Shown here: one piece after another, positions 47,620 through 56,559 of the stretch | How positions within the stretch are numbered: the first letter of the stretch is position 1 | Layout: every line of letters starts with the position of its first letter | Assembly (NCBI GenBank): GCA_028248455.1 | Contig: JAOKHV010000002.1 | Span: forward strand, 62,001-126,000 | Length of the DNA: 64,000 bases | DNA from: Ascidiaceihabitans sp. | Lineage (GTDB): Bacteria > Pseudomonadota > Alphaproteobacteria > Rhodobacterales > Rhodobacteraceae | Reading direction: 5' to 3' | The notes under the pieces: model-generated | What the model was told of the DNA's origin: nothing | The model's input: the letters and a program-made list of their open reading frames with translations, nothing else | Database searches by the model: none | Program-made: the position numbers and the translations under genes

Positions 47620-48384
47620 TCACCGCAGCACGTTGCCACCATCGACACCGATGGTTTGTGCGGTCAAATAGGAAGACTGCTCGCTTGCAAGGAATACTGC
47701 AGCACGTGCAACATCGTCAGGTGAACCCATATACCCAAGCGGTACAGCCTCACCGACTTCACATTTTTTTTGGCCAATTTCTTTGTTCTCAAACTTAGCA
47801 AAGAGCGCGTCAACAGTCGCCCACATTGGCGTATCGATCACACCAGGGCTAATTGCATTAACTCGAATCTTATGGGGTGCTAAAGCAAGAGCTGTGGATT
47901 GCGTGTAGCTAATGACCGCGGCTTTTGTTGCACAGTAGTGCGCCACCAAAGCTTCACCACGATGTCCTGCTTGTGACGCCAAGTTAATGATAGAACCTAG
48001 CTGTTTTTGCTCTACCATAGACTTAGCGCAGGCCTGCATGATTGCGTAAAATGCACGGACGTTAACGCCGAACAACTTATCCTGCTGGACCAAATCTCCC
48101 GCATCCAAAACGCTACCCATCGCGAAAAGCGCAGCGTTGTTAAAGAGCACGTCCGGCTTGATCTCAGCGATCCAATCGCAGCAACCGCTGAGATCATCAT
48201 CACTCAAAAGATCAAACCGTTTGTAGGTTGCAGCGCCATCGAAAGCGTCGGTAATATCCGTTGCGTAAACTGTAGCACCTAGTGCAGAGAAGTGTGCGAC
48301 TGCACTGGCACCGATGCCACCAGATGCACCAGTGACCAGACAAACTTTGCCTGTCAGATCTGTTGGTGCAGCGTTAAAGGTCAC
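47620..48384 (-). CDS. smoS: Sorbitol dehydrogenase-type SDR (SmoS/PolS)
   Basis: Short-chain dehydrogenase of 254 residues. Glycine motif TGASGGIGASA near residue 19, catalytic Ser in NLASQAGHRG near 140, and Tyr-Lys in HYCATKAAV near 155. The context in a polyol operon points to oxidation of sorbitol (or galactitol) to the ketose. The start is GTG at 48384, overlapping the permease stop (GTGA). Confidence 0.85.
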   Translation of the reverse strand: MTFNAAPTDLTGKVCLVTGASGGIGASAVAHFSALGATVYATDITDAFDGAATYKRFDLLSDDDLSGCCDWIAEIKPDVLFNNAALFAMGSVLDAGDLVQQDKLFGVNVRAFYAIMQACAKSMVEQKQLGSIINLASQAGHRGEALVAHYCATKAAVISYTQSTALALAPHKIRVNAISPGVIDTPMWATVDALFAKFENKEIGQKKCEVGEAVPLGYMGSPDDVARAAVFLASEQSSYLTAQTIGVDGGNVLR

Positions 48385-49217
48385 TTGACCGCTCCGAATG
48401 TGAGACCAGCAACAAGTTGCTTTTGGCAGAACCAGCCAAGGATAACGATCGGCGCAACAGCGGCTGTTGATACAGCAGCCAAACGTCCAAAGAACAAGCC
48501 TTCTGGAGCGCGGTTACCTTCGATCAAAGTGGATAGTGTCGCCGCGTCGATAGTGGTCAAGCGCACAGTCCAATAAGCTTCGTTCCAGCAGAAGATGAAC
48601 GTCAACAACGCCGTCGATGCAATGCCACCCCAAGCCAGTGGAATAAGGATATCTTTGATTTCGCCCCAAGTGTTGACGCCGTCCATCTTACCAGCCTCAA
48701 TGATCTCTTTGGGTATCTCTTTGAAGTATGTAAACAGCATCCAGATCACGATTGGCAGGTTGATCAGACAAAGAACCAAAATCACCAAAAAATGCGTATC
48801 GTAGATTTGCAGCATGTTCTTCGTCAGGAACGTCATGGGATACAGAACAGCAGCAGCCGGCAACATTTTGGTAGAAAGCATCCACATCAAAATATCTTTG
48901 GTGTGCCGGCTTGGGTTGAATGCCATGGCGTATGCCGCAGGGACACCAACAACCAAAGCAAACAAAGTTGCAAAGCTAGAGGTGATGACCGAGTTTGTTG
49001 CAAAACGCCAATAATCATAGTTCTGCGTCATATTGGTGTAGTTTTCGAGCGTCGGTGTAAAGAAGAATAAGAATTCAGGCTTCACAGCATCCGCATCCGT
49101 TTTAAAACTGGTGAATACTAACCAAAAAATGGGGAAGAAGAAAACCAAAGCAATGGTCCAGGCCAATGCAGGCCAAAGGACATTACCAAGTTTTGAGCTT
49201 TGAGAAACTGTTGCCAT
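48381..49217 (-). CDS. smoG: Polyol ABC transporter permease 2 (SmoG type)
   Basis: A CUT1 MalG-like permease of 278 residues with six helices and the cytoplasmic EAA loop EIIEAGKMDGVNTWGEIKDILIPLAWGG near 180, which contacts the ATPase. It is 11 bp from smoF and coupled to smoS. Confidence 0.88.
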   Translation of the reverse strand: MATVSQSSKLGNVLWPALAWTIALVFFFPIFWLVFTSFKTDADAVKPEFLFFFTPTLENYTNMTQNYDYWRFATNSVITSSFATLFALVVGVPAAYAMAFNPSRHTKDILMWMLSTKMLPAAAVLYPMTFLTKNMLQIYDTHFLVILVLCLINLPIVIWMLFTYFKEIPKEIIEAGKMDGVNTWGEIKDILIPLAWGGIASTALLTFIFCWNEAYWTVRLTTIDAATLSTLIEGNRAPEGLFFGRLAAVSTAAVAPIVILGWFCQKQLVAGLTFGAVK

Positions 49218-49228
49218 TGTCTTGTTCC

Positions 49229-50167
49229 TTAATCCATCAGGCTCTTGCCGACCATGCGCAACAAGAAGATCGCGATGATGTTGGCTAGGATTACTGCGAA
49301 GATACCTGTGGCACTCGCAGCGCCAATGTTGTTGTTGGTAAATTCACCGATCAGGTAGGGTAGGTTTTTATTACCACTGCCACGGCTAACGATTTCTATT
49401 TCAGCGTAAAGAGATAAGTGAAAGATTGACTGAATCATCACAACGATCGCAATTGGACGCGCCAAATGTGGTACAGTTAGATTAATAAATTGTGACCATG
49501 CAGATGCACCATCAAGTGTCGCAGCTTCTTTTTGGGACTCGTCCTCAGACTGCAAAGAAGTCATGAAGATCAACACTGCAAAAGGCGTCCACTGCCAAGC
49601 GACCATCATGATGACAGCATATGCAGATGTCTGCGTCGCTCTGAAAGAGATCGGCTCAAACGTTGGCCAAAGGTTGAAAAAGGCACCAAGAACGGGGAAA
49701 TCGCGCAGGCCCTCGATAGTGTCGTTGATGCCACCAACAGCAATTCCTTGTAGCCCCAGCACTGGATCCAAAATCATATTGATCCACAACACCGCGTTTA
49801 CAGCGGGCATAACAAAGAATGGTGAGATCAGCAGAACCCGAACAATTCCACGACCAGGGAACGACTTGTTCACCAGGACCGCAATACCAAGACCAAGCAC
49901 CACAGTACATATCAAAATACTACTAACAATGAAGACTGAATTCTGAATGGCAAACCAAAAATCTTTGGCTTCCAGAACATATTGATAGTTCCCGAAGCCA
50001 CGCCAATTACTAAGGCTCGGAGACATCCATTCAGGACGTCTCGAGCTATTCAAAACATAGCGAATAAAGGAGAAATACAGCGTCATGCTGAGGGGAACAA
50101 GCATCCAGATGAGCAATAAAATGACTGCTGGAGTCTGGAGTAAGCGGGGGAGCGTTCTATTGGACAT
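49229..50167 (-). CDS. smoF: Polyol ABC transporter permease 1 (SmoF type)
   Basis: A CUT1 MalF-like permease of 312 residues with a preserved EAA loop (QKEAATLDGASAWSQFINLTVPHLARP near 230). The TPAVILLLIWMLVPLSMTLYFSFIRY helix opens the protein. It follows smoE after a 174-bp spacer with a stem-loop, suggesting lower expression than the binding protein. Confidence 0.88.
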   Translation of the reverse strand: MSNRTLPRLLQTPAVILLLIWMLVPLSMTLYFSFIRYVLNSSRRPEWMSPSLSNWRGFGNYQYVLEAKDFWFAIQNSVFIVSSILICTVVLGLGIAVLVNKSFPGRGIVRVLLISPFFVMPAVNAVLWINMILDPVLGLQGIAVGGINDTIEGLRDFPVLGAFFNLWPTFEPISFRATQTSAYAVIMMVAWQWTPFAVLIFMTSLQSEDESQKEAATLDGASAWSQFINLTVPHLARPIAIVVMIQSIFHLSLYAEIEIVSRGSGNKNLPYLIGEFTNNNIGAASATGIFAVILANIIAIFLLRMVGKSLMD

Positions 50168-50294
50168 GGCTCGAGTAACCCTTGCGAAGCGGTGATTTCA
50201 TTAAGTGCGATTATTGGCGGATGTTCGTCTGATGAGGCAATAATATCTATAAGTGGCCGTCAGCTCAGGCGAACGAAATTTCTTATCAAAGATA

Positions 50295-50320
50295 GGGCCC
50301 GATAGTTTCCCATCAGGCCC
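50295..50320 (-). terminator. Stem-loop between smoE and smoF
   Basis: On the minus strand GGGCCUGAU pairs with AUCGGGCCC (one U-G wobble) around an 8-base loop, followed by UAUCUUU. It sits about 22 bp after the smoE stop. Such partial terminators or 3' stabilisers are usual after binding-protein genes and let smoE be made in excess of the permeases. Confidence 0.65.
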
Positions 50321-50341
50321 CACTTTATTTAGCTAGATAGC

Positions 50342-51634
50342 TTAGTAGTAGCCCGCTTCAGACATGATTGCGTCTGCTGCAGATTGAGCTGCAGCCAAAG
50401 CGTCTTCAACAGATTTCGCGCCAGACAATGCCGCTGCGATTTCTTGTGCTACTGCAGAACCAACTTCCGGGAACTCAGGAATAGCTGCGAACTGAACACC
50501 AACGTATGGTTTGATGTCAGATGCGGCTGGAGCAGCTGAATCGATTGCAGCCATTTCAGCAGCAGCGAAGCCAGCAGCAGCCTGGAACTCAGGAATTGCA
50601 TATGTGGATGCACGTTGGCCCGTTGGTACAGAACCCCAACCGAAGTCAGCGTGGTTACCTACAGCTTGTACGTACGCTTTAGATGTTGCCCACTCGATGA
50701 AGTCGTGTGCAGCTTCTGAGTTTGGTGAACCTGTTGGAACAGCCATTGCCCATGCCCACAACCAGTTTGCACCAGCAGCAACACCAGCGTTCGGTGATTG
50801 TGCGTATGCAACATTGTCATTCTCTAGGAATGAAGCAGCGATAGTCGCATCGATCCACATGCCACACTTGTCTTCGTTGTACAAAGCCAAGATCTCGTTG
50901 AAAGAGTTACCTTCTGAACCTGGAGGGCCGTATGAACCCAGTAGATCAACGTAGAAGTTAACTGCTTGGTTCCACATCGCGCTGTCCAACTGTGGACGGC
51001 CTTCTGCATCAAACCATGCACCACCATAAGAGTTCACAACAGTCGTTACGAACGCCATGTTGTCGCCCCAACCTGGCTTACCGCGCAAACAAGCACCGTA
51101 AACACCATTGTCTGGGTCATGCATAGCAGCAGCAGCGTTCATCACGCGTGCCCAGCTGTCGTTGTCTTTGATTGTTACACCAGCAGCTTCAGCCAAATCT
51201 TTGCGGTACATAACCATAGAAGATTCACCGTAGAACGGTGCAGCGTACAAAGTACCTTCGTGTGACAAGCCAGCGCGCATTGCTGGCAGAATGTCTTCGA
51301 CGTCGTAATCAGCACCGAAGTTCAACGGCTCGATCCAACCCGCAGCACCCCAAATTGGAGCTTCTTGCATGCCGATGTTGATGATGTCGTACTGGCCACC
51401 ACCGGTTGCGGTGTCCGATGTTACTTGCTCACGAAGAACGCCTTCTTCTAGAGATACCCAGTTAAGAGCAACGCCAGTGTCAGCAGTGTAAGCTTCAGCA
51501 ACTTTTTGCATGTTGATCATGTGACCGTTGTTCACGATCGCAATTGTCAACTCTGTGTGACCGCCAGCGAATGCAGTTGTTGCAGTCGCGATGCCCATTG
51601 CTAGGCCAAGAGCCGTATTACGTAGAGATGTCAT
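50342..51634 (-). CDS. smoE: Polyol-binding periplasmic protein (SmoE type)
   Basis: Extracellular solute-binding protein family 1, 430 residues. Signal peptide with GLAMGIATATTAFAGG at 9-24, then ELTIAIVNNGHM and typical two-lobe features such as APFYGESSMVMYRKDL near 160. GGAGG lies seven bases before the ATG at 51634. Captures the sugar alcohol for SmoFGK. Specificity (sorbitol versus mannitol) is inferred only from the neighbouring dehydrogenases. Confidence 0.9.
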   Translation of the reverse strand: MTSLRNTALGLAMGIATATTAFAGGHTELTIAIVNNGHMINMQKVAEAYTADTGVALNWVSLEEGVLREQVTSDTATGGGQYDIINIGMQEAPIWGAAGWIEPLNFGADYDVEDILPAMRAGLSHEGTLYAAPFYGESSMVMYRKDLAEAAGVTIKDNDSWARVMNAAAAMHDPDNGVYGACLRGKPGWGDNMAFVTTVVNSYGGAWFDAEGRPQLDSAMWNQAVNFYVDLLGSYGPPGSEGNSFNEILALYNEDKCGMWIDATIAASFLENDNVAYAQSPNAGVAAGANWLWAWAMAVPTGSPNSEAAHDFIEWATSKAYVQAVGNHADFGWGSVPTGQRASTYAIPEFQAAAGFAAAEMAAIDSAAPAASDIKPYVGVQFAAIPEFPEVGSAVAQEIAAALSGAKSVEDALAAAQSAADAIMSEAGYY

Positions 51635-51710
51635 GTTAGTCCTCCCAAAAAAATTACAGATTCGTTTTCCTGTGCGGGTAAATTGCTCGATTCTTAAGCT
51701 TCGCGCAAAT

Positions 51711-51716
51711 ACTATA
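51711..51716 (-). promoter_or_regulatory. Putative -10 element of the polyol operon
   Basis: TATAGT on the minus strand, about 77 bp upstream of the smoE ATG. The hexamer 17 bases further up (GGAAAC) is a poor -35, as expected for an activator-dependent promoter. Confidence 0.45.
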
Positions 51717-51749
51717 GGGACAAAAACACATACGTTTCCATCATATTGG

Positions 51750-51764
51750 AGGGATATTCTCCCT
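51750..51764. promoter_or_regulatory. Putative AraC-regulator operator upstream of smoE
   Basis: AGGGA-N5-TCCCT inverted repeat centred 10 or so bases upstream of the presumed -35 region of smoE. Position and symmetry suit an activator site. Confidence 0.45.
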
Positions 51765-51966
51765 ATTAGCCGTTAGAAAAAAGAGCTGACATACTTAACT
51801 TGCACGTGCGATGCAGGGTCAAATGATGCCGAATTCTCAAACATTAGTAGCTGTTGCAAAGTAAAGCACCAAAACTGGTAGACTTTTGGGATCTTGAGGA
51901 AAACTGCATATTATTGAAGCACACGCTACTTCCTTAGACGCTGATCAATTCGCCGCTAGAAATCCC

Positions 51967-51997
51967 ACCTCATTGCCTAAGATCCAAGCAATGAGGT
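51967..51997 (-). terminator. Hairpin terminator after transaldolase
   Basis: ACCTCATTGC (51967-51976) pairs perfectly with GCAATGAGGT (51988-51997) around an 11-base loop, 15 bp beyond the tal stop. The following minus-strand sequence is GGGATTTC, with only a short T-run. Confidence 0.65.
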
Positions 51998-52011
51998 CAA
52001 ATCATTTACGA

Positions 52012-52953
52012 TCATACGTTTTTGACCAAAGCAATCAGCTTTTGATGATCCTGATCAAAAGACCGAATTCCACTCGCCATTAACTCAGTAGCCATCGGAT
52101 CAGCGTTTATTTGATACCTGAAGTCAGCTTCTGAAAGAGCCGGTGTTGGTACTGAGCGCTCAGATACTGGGGTGAGTATACGCGTCAGCTCGCCGGTTTC
52201 GTTTTCCAGCTCATCCAACAAGACAGGCGCGATAGTTAGGTTGTCACAACCAGCCAGTGCCTTGATCTGCTCAATATTGCGGAAGGATGCACCCATCACG
52301 ATGGTATTAATACCTTCAGCTTTAAAACCGCGATAAATCTCGCGAACTGATTTCACACCTGGATCTTCATCGGCAGGATAGCTTTCGCGGCCTTCTGCCT
52401 TTTTATACCAGTCAGTAATGCGCCCAACAAACGGAGAAATCAGAAAGGCATCAGCCTGTGCAGAACCCAGCGCTTGAGCCATTGAAAAAACCAACGTCAA
52501 GTTACAATCGATCCCTTCTTTCTGGAGAACTTCCGCGGCACGAATGCCTTCCCAAGTTGCAGCAAGCTTAATAAGGATACGTGATTTATCGACACCACGC
52601 TCAGCGTAATCAGCAATGATCTCACGGCCACGTGCAATCGAGGCTGCTGTATCAAAGGACAAACATGCATCCACTTCGGTCGAAACACGTCCTGGCACAA
52701 GTTTGGCTAATGTCACACCAAAAGCAACAGTCAATTTTTCACAAATTTCCTCAGCAGACAGGCCTTCAGCACGGCCCGCAGCAACTTCCGCATTAATAAC
52801 ATCCAAAGACGCTGGGTCTTGTGCCGCCTTCAAGATCAATGAGGGGTTTGTCGTGCAATCGACAGGAGCGTAACGCTTGACCGCGTCGACGTCCCCAGTG
52901 TCTGCAACCACGGTGGTCATTTGGCGGAGTTGATCAAGTGTGTTGGCGGTCAT
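52012..52953 (-). CDS. tal: Transaldolase
   Basis: Pentose-phosphate enzyme moving a dihydroxyacetone unit between sugar phosphates. TalB-like length of 313 residues. TTNPSLILKAAQ at 34-45 and the Schiff-base Lys129 in RILIKLAATWEG are present. It lies upstream of the polyol operon on the same strand but has its own terminator hairpin, so it is probably a separate unit that processes the fructose-6-phosphate produced from polyols. Confidence 0.94.
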   Translation of the reverse strand: MTANTLDQLRQMTTVVADTGDVDAVKRYAPVDCTTNPSLILKAAQDPASLDVINAEVAAGRAEGLSAEEICEKLTVAFGVTLAKLVPGRVSTEVDACLSFDTAASIARGREIIADYAERGVDKSRILIKLAATWEGIRAAEVLQKEGIDCNLTLVFSMAQALGSAQADAFLISPFVGRITDWYKKAEGRESYPADEDPGVKSVREIYRGFKAEGINTIVMGASFRNIEQIKALAGCDNLTIAPVLLDELENETGELTRILTPVSERSVPTPALSEADFRYQINADPMATELMASGIRSFDQDHQKLIALVKNV

Positions 52954-53322
52954 TTTAGCGTCCTGTCAATTTACTGAGAAGAGTATACTGCTGCAAGTTT
53001 TGAAACGAGACTACTGCAGCGTCTTATTGTTAGTTTCGAGGATATCAGGCGGGTTGTCCAGACCACCGCTAAGGAACTCTGGTAGCGCCCACCCCGACTA
53101 GCGTTAGGTACAGCTCCCCCGAAATGAAGACTTGCAACAGTCAACCAGTGTGCGTTTCGAATTTGCGTTGATCGAAGGAGTAGACCGAGCCACTTTCTGC
53201 GCCTTCAGAAGAGAAAGTGTTGTATTGGCCATCTTTGGTACGCACTAACATTTGCATAGTAAGCCACAACAAGGTTAACCTTCAAATCGCATTCAACTAC
53301 TTCATGGGTCCACGCTCTGAAA
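52954..53322. other. 369-bp spacer with a possible 39-codon minus-strand frame
   Basis: Between tal and the GS-family gene. The only frame that looks protein-like is on the minus strand from ATG 53260 to TGA 53141 (39 aa, containing VRTKDGQYNTFSSEGAESG). I do not recognise it; it may be the end of a lost gene. The rest carries no visible structure. Confidence 0.35.
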
Positions 53323-54582
53323 TTACATGTAGTAAATGTAGAAATCTCTTAGCGCTTCAGGTGTGAGCCCCTCGGTCTTTTCAACTTCTGCCATCTTCAT
53401 GAACACGTGGTTTTCCACAAGTCTTGCACCAACTGCATTGGACAATGCAACGTCAGCCGACAGGTCTGCGATTGCGGATTTTAGATCGACGCCAACACCG
53501 ACCGTTGCGTCTGTCTCGACGAATCCGTCGCCTGTCTCCATCGGTTGCAAATCATAACTATTTTCAACGCCAAGAAGTGCGGCGTGCAATACTGCAGCAA
53601 CAGCGGTGTAGGGGTTAGCCGATGAGTCCGCCATCCTGTGTTCGAGGCGTGCCTTGGTACCAACTTCTGTGCTGATGCGTGTCGTTACGTTGCGGTGATC
53701 GCCCCCCCAGTTTTGCCAGTAACCTGATAGTGAACCTGGCTGCAAACGATCATAGGAGTTGGTTGTTGGCGCTATAAGACCAGCGAGACCTTTATGATGA
53801 TGCAACAAACCGGATAGGCATCCACGTGCAAGATCATTTAAGTGCTCTGGCCCACCTTTGTCGCCTGCTGAGAGCGCATTCTCGCCGTTCTTATCCGTGA
53901 AGGAAAAGTTGATGTGCATTCCGTTGCCGCCCACTTCGACAATCGGCTTGGGCATAAAGGTCAGGATCACGCCCTCTGCCAAGGCCACTTCGCGTGCCAT
54001 TTGGCGGAAGAGAATAATGTCGTCCACAGCCTTAAGTGCATCATCAAACGTCAGTGTGTATTCAAACTGCGGGCTATCATATTCGGCGGTGATCATATCA
54101 AGTTTGAAACCAACCGTTTCAGCCACGTCCCAGATCGCATCGTTAAAACCGCGAGGGTCAGTAAACGGCCCAGTTCCATAAACGACACCACCAAGACTGT
54201 CGTATGGCACAAGCTTGCCATCAGCGTCGTGAATGAATGCAAATGCCTCAAGTTCTATCCCGACCTTGGGCACCAGCCCCTTAGCCTCCCAGACGGCGAC
54301 CGCACGCTTCAACGCGCCGCGCGGGCACATTGGCAGGGGTACGCCATCGGTGCCGTACAGATCGCCGAGCACAATTTGCGTGCCGCTTTCCCAACATTCT
54401 CGGATTTCGCTTTCAAGCCACCGCAGCTCCATATCAGGGAGGCCTTCCATCATCATGGCACCCGGCGCTGGCAGCAGATCCTTGTCATAATGGACGCCAA
54501 ATGTGGACCTGCAAAACCGCGTTTCATTGTCGCTGATTTTGAAATGCGGAAGGTACTTTCCGCGCATGATGCTGAGGTCCAT
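53323..54582 (-). CDS. Glutamine synthetase-family ligase (gamma-glutamylamine synthetase-like)
   Basis: 419 residues of the GS catalytic fold: VPKVGIELEAFAF near 105 (metal and glutamate ligands), GGNGMHINFSFTDKNG near 218, NSYDRLQPGSLSGYWQNWGGDHRN near 275 and RLEHRMADSSANPYTAVAAVLHA near 315. The group is the PuuA/GlnT/AtdA1-like GS relatives that attach glutamate to amines, not housekeeping GlnA. The N-terminus looks short (it begins at DLSIMRGKYLP) and overlaps the tail of the broken P450 gene by 59 bp, so a deletion at about 54.57 kb may have removed the first residues. The substrate is unknown; the context suggests an aromatic or aliphatic amine. Confidence 0.75.
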   Translation of the reverse strand: MDLSIMRGKYLPHFKISDNETRFCRSTFGVHYDKDLLPAPGAMMMEGLPDMELRWLESEIRECWESGTQIVLGDLYGTDGVPLPMCPRGALKRAVAVWEAKGLVPKVGIELEAFAFIHDADGKLVPYDSLGGVVYGTGPFTDPRGFNDAIWDVAETVGFKLDMITAEYDSPQFEYTLTFDDALKAVDDIILFRQMAREVALAEGVILTFMPKPIVEVGGNGMHINFSFTDKNGENALSAGDKGGPEHLNDLARGCLSGLLHHHKGLAGLIAPTTNSYDRLQPGSLSGYWQNWGGDHRNVTTRISTEVGTKARLEHRMADSSANPYTAVAAVLHAALLGVENSYDLQPMETGDGFVETDATVGVGVDLKSAIADLSADVALSNAVGARLVENHVFMKMAEVEKTEGLTPEALRDFYIYYM

Positions 54583-55764
54583 CGGCAGTGATACCCACGA
54601 TCCTTTTGCTGAGCTCTTGAAACAATACCGTGACCTCGAGCCGCGCTAGCCACATTCCGAGACAAAGGTGTGGTCCACCTAATCCGAAGGCTAGGTGTTT
54701 GTTCGGGCTGCGCATGAGATTAACGCGGTTCGGTTCGTCAAAGTAATTTTCGTCGCGATTGCCCGAGGCAAACCAATATAGAACCTTGTCGCCTTTACGG
54801 ATTGTCTTGCCATGAAGGTCGTAATCTTGCGTAGCTGTACGGCGGAAATAGGTGGCGGGGGTTGCCCACCGGATTACTTCATCTGCCATTGTGTCCCAGA
54901 CGGTGCCGCCCTCTTTCATCTGCTCTAACAGTTCGGGCTGTTCGCACATCGCTTGGATGCCCGCTGCAATGGAATAACGCGTTGTATCATTGCCAGCAGC
55001 AACAAGCAGACAAAAGAAATTGCGGACTCCGTTTCCGATATTATCGAGCCATCTTCGCTGGGCTGCATAATCAGATGCAGGATACCATCGGTGTCACCGG
55101 TGGCGTTTTTTTCATCCATCAAGTCTTTAGCATAAGTGTACAATTCAGCCCCCGCAGGGGAATTGAACGGCATCATCCTAAATTCATCTGTCGTCATCTG
55201 ATCAAGTACGTGAGTCGTAAAGTCGGGATCCGTATTCGCGATTAACGCGTCGCCCTTTTCGACCAGCCAAGGCAAGTCTTCGTTGGGTGTTCCAAGAATG
55301 CGACCCAACACCATCATCGGCAATTGGCGTGCAATCTTTTTAGTGGCGTCAAAGCTGTCGTCTCGCAAAGCCTCGTCTAGAATTCCAACGCACAGTTCGC
55401 GGATGATACCCTCGAACCCTGAAATCACATTCTTGGAAAACGCCCGCGCTAGCTTAATACGCATCTGCATATGCTCGGGGGGATCAGTCTCTTGGAAGGT
55501 ACGTCGCGCAAGGTATTCTTCATAGCTTTGATCCTCCATGCGGATGCCTTGAGCCGATGAAAACACCTCAGTGTTGCGGTTCATCATCAAGATGTCGGCG
55601 TAGCGTGTGACAGACCAAAACCCCTTACCGCCCTCCCATTCTGTCCAGCACAATGGATCATCACGGCGCATGCGCGCAAAAGTGTTAAGGGGCGTGCCAC
55701 TTACAAATGTGTCATGTGATGTCAGATCGGAAAAACAGGTATCTATAGGTGTCCATATTGTCAT
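54524..55764 (-). pseudogene. Cytochrome P450 gene with frameshift in the I helix
   Basis: The first frame (55764-54925) runs from MTIWTPIDTCF through PPEHMQMRIKLARAF to SFVCLLLLA, then goes off into MIQRVIPLQ. The second frame supplies the rest of the oxygen-binding helix AGNDTTRYSIAAG, then YFRRTATQDYDLHG, and the haem loop FGLGGPHLCLGMWLARLE with the Cys ligand. The shift lies at about 54990-55010, in a TTGTTGCTGCTGG tract. The C-terminal tail after SKRIVGI is also lost. All other P450 landmarks survive, so inactivation looks recent. It was probably part of the amine/aromatic region. Confidence 0.85.
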
Positions 55765-55833
55765 GAATTTACCTCTTGCGAATGCAACTTACTTAGCATG
55801 ATAAATAATTACCTTTAGAAAGAAAGCCCCGAA

Positions 55834-56559
55834 ATGCGTCTTGCCTTGCTGATGACAAACACAGACGAAAGCACCTTTGCACAGCGCCACCCAAAGGACG
55901 GCGAGAAGTTTGCAAAGCTCATCAAATCCGTTCGCCCCTCATGGCAGGTCACTTCATACGCGGTGAAAGACGGTGTGTTCCCACAAGACATCCAAGCATA
56001 CGACGGTGTCATCATTTCAGGCAGCCCGGCATCTGTGCATGACGCAGACCCGTGGATCTCGATATTGTTCGATCTAATAAGACACATTTATGCGCAAGAC
56101 ATTCCAATGTTTGGGGCGTGCTTTGGGCATCAAGCAATCGCTATGGCGCTAGGGGGCAAGGTTGGGCCCAATCCAAACGGTTGGGTATTTGGATTAACCC
56201 ACTCTGAGATCCTACATAAAACGACATGGATGCAAGACATGCCAAAAACCCTAAAGCAATACGGGGCACATATTGAACAAGTAACGATCCTGCCAGAAAA
56301 CGCAGTTGTGTTATCCGCAAATGATGCATGTTTAAATACTGGATTCCACATCGCGGGCACCGTCTATACAACACAAAACCATCCAGAGATGACGCCCGAA
56401 TTTATGGCAGCTTTAGTCGCAGAATACACGAAAAAGCTCCCCGCAGACGTTGCTAAAACGGCCCAATCGTCACTCACCGAGGGTCCTGACACAGAGGTCT
56501 ACGCCGAGTCCATCGCACGTTTTTTTCAGAGCGCTAAGATCCCTTTAAGCCCTGTGTAA
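55834..56559 (+). CDS. Class I glutamine amidotransferase-like protein
   Basis: GATase-1 fold of 241 residues resembling the glutaminase part of GMP synthase. The catalytic triad is complete: Cys96 (FGACFGHQ) and His183-x-Glu185 (NHPEM). With a GS-family ligase nearby it may hydrolyse gamma-glutamyl amides, as PuuD- and AtdA2-type proteins do. That link is inferred. It is transcribed divergently from the P450 remnant and converges on hpaI, with 15 bp overlap at their ends. Confidence 0.82.
   Translation: MRLALLMTNTDESTFAQRHPKDGEKFAKLIKSVRPSWQVTSYAVKDGVFPQDIQAYDGVIISGSPASVHDADPWISILFDLIRHIYAQDIPMFGACFGHQAIAMALGGKVGPNPNGWVFGLTHSEILHKTTWMQDMPKTLKQYGAHIEQVTILPENAVVLSANDACLNTGFHIAGTVYTTQNHPEMTPEFMAALVAEYTKKLPADVAKTAQSSLTEGPDTEVYAESIARFFQSAKIPLSPV

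Larger units (their letters stand above)
51635..52011. other. 377-bp spacer upstream of the polyol operon
   Basis: Between smoE and transaldolase. It holds the smoE ribosome binding site, the putative promoter and operator listed separately, and the tal hairpin at its right end. I see no gene in it. Confidence 0.6.

Noticed and set aside
52954-53322. Insertion-sequence remnant
   Set aside because: No terminal inverted repeats, target duplication or transposase-like peptide could be seen.
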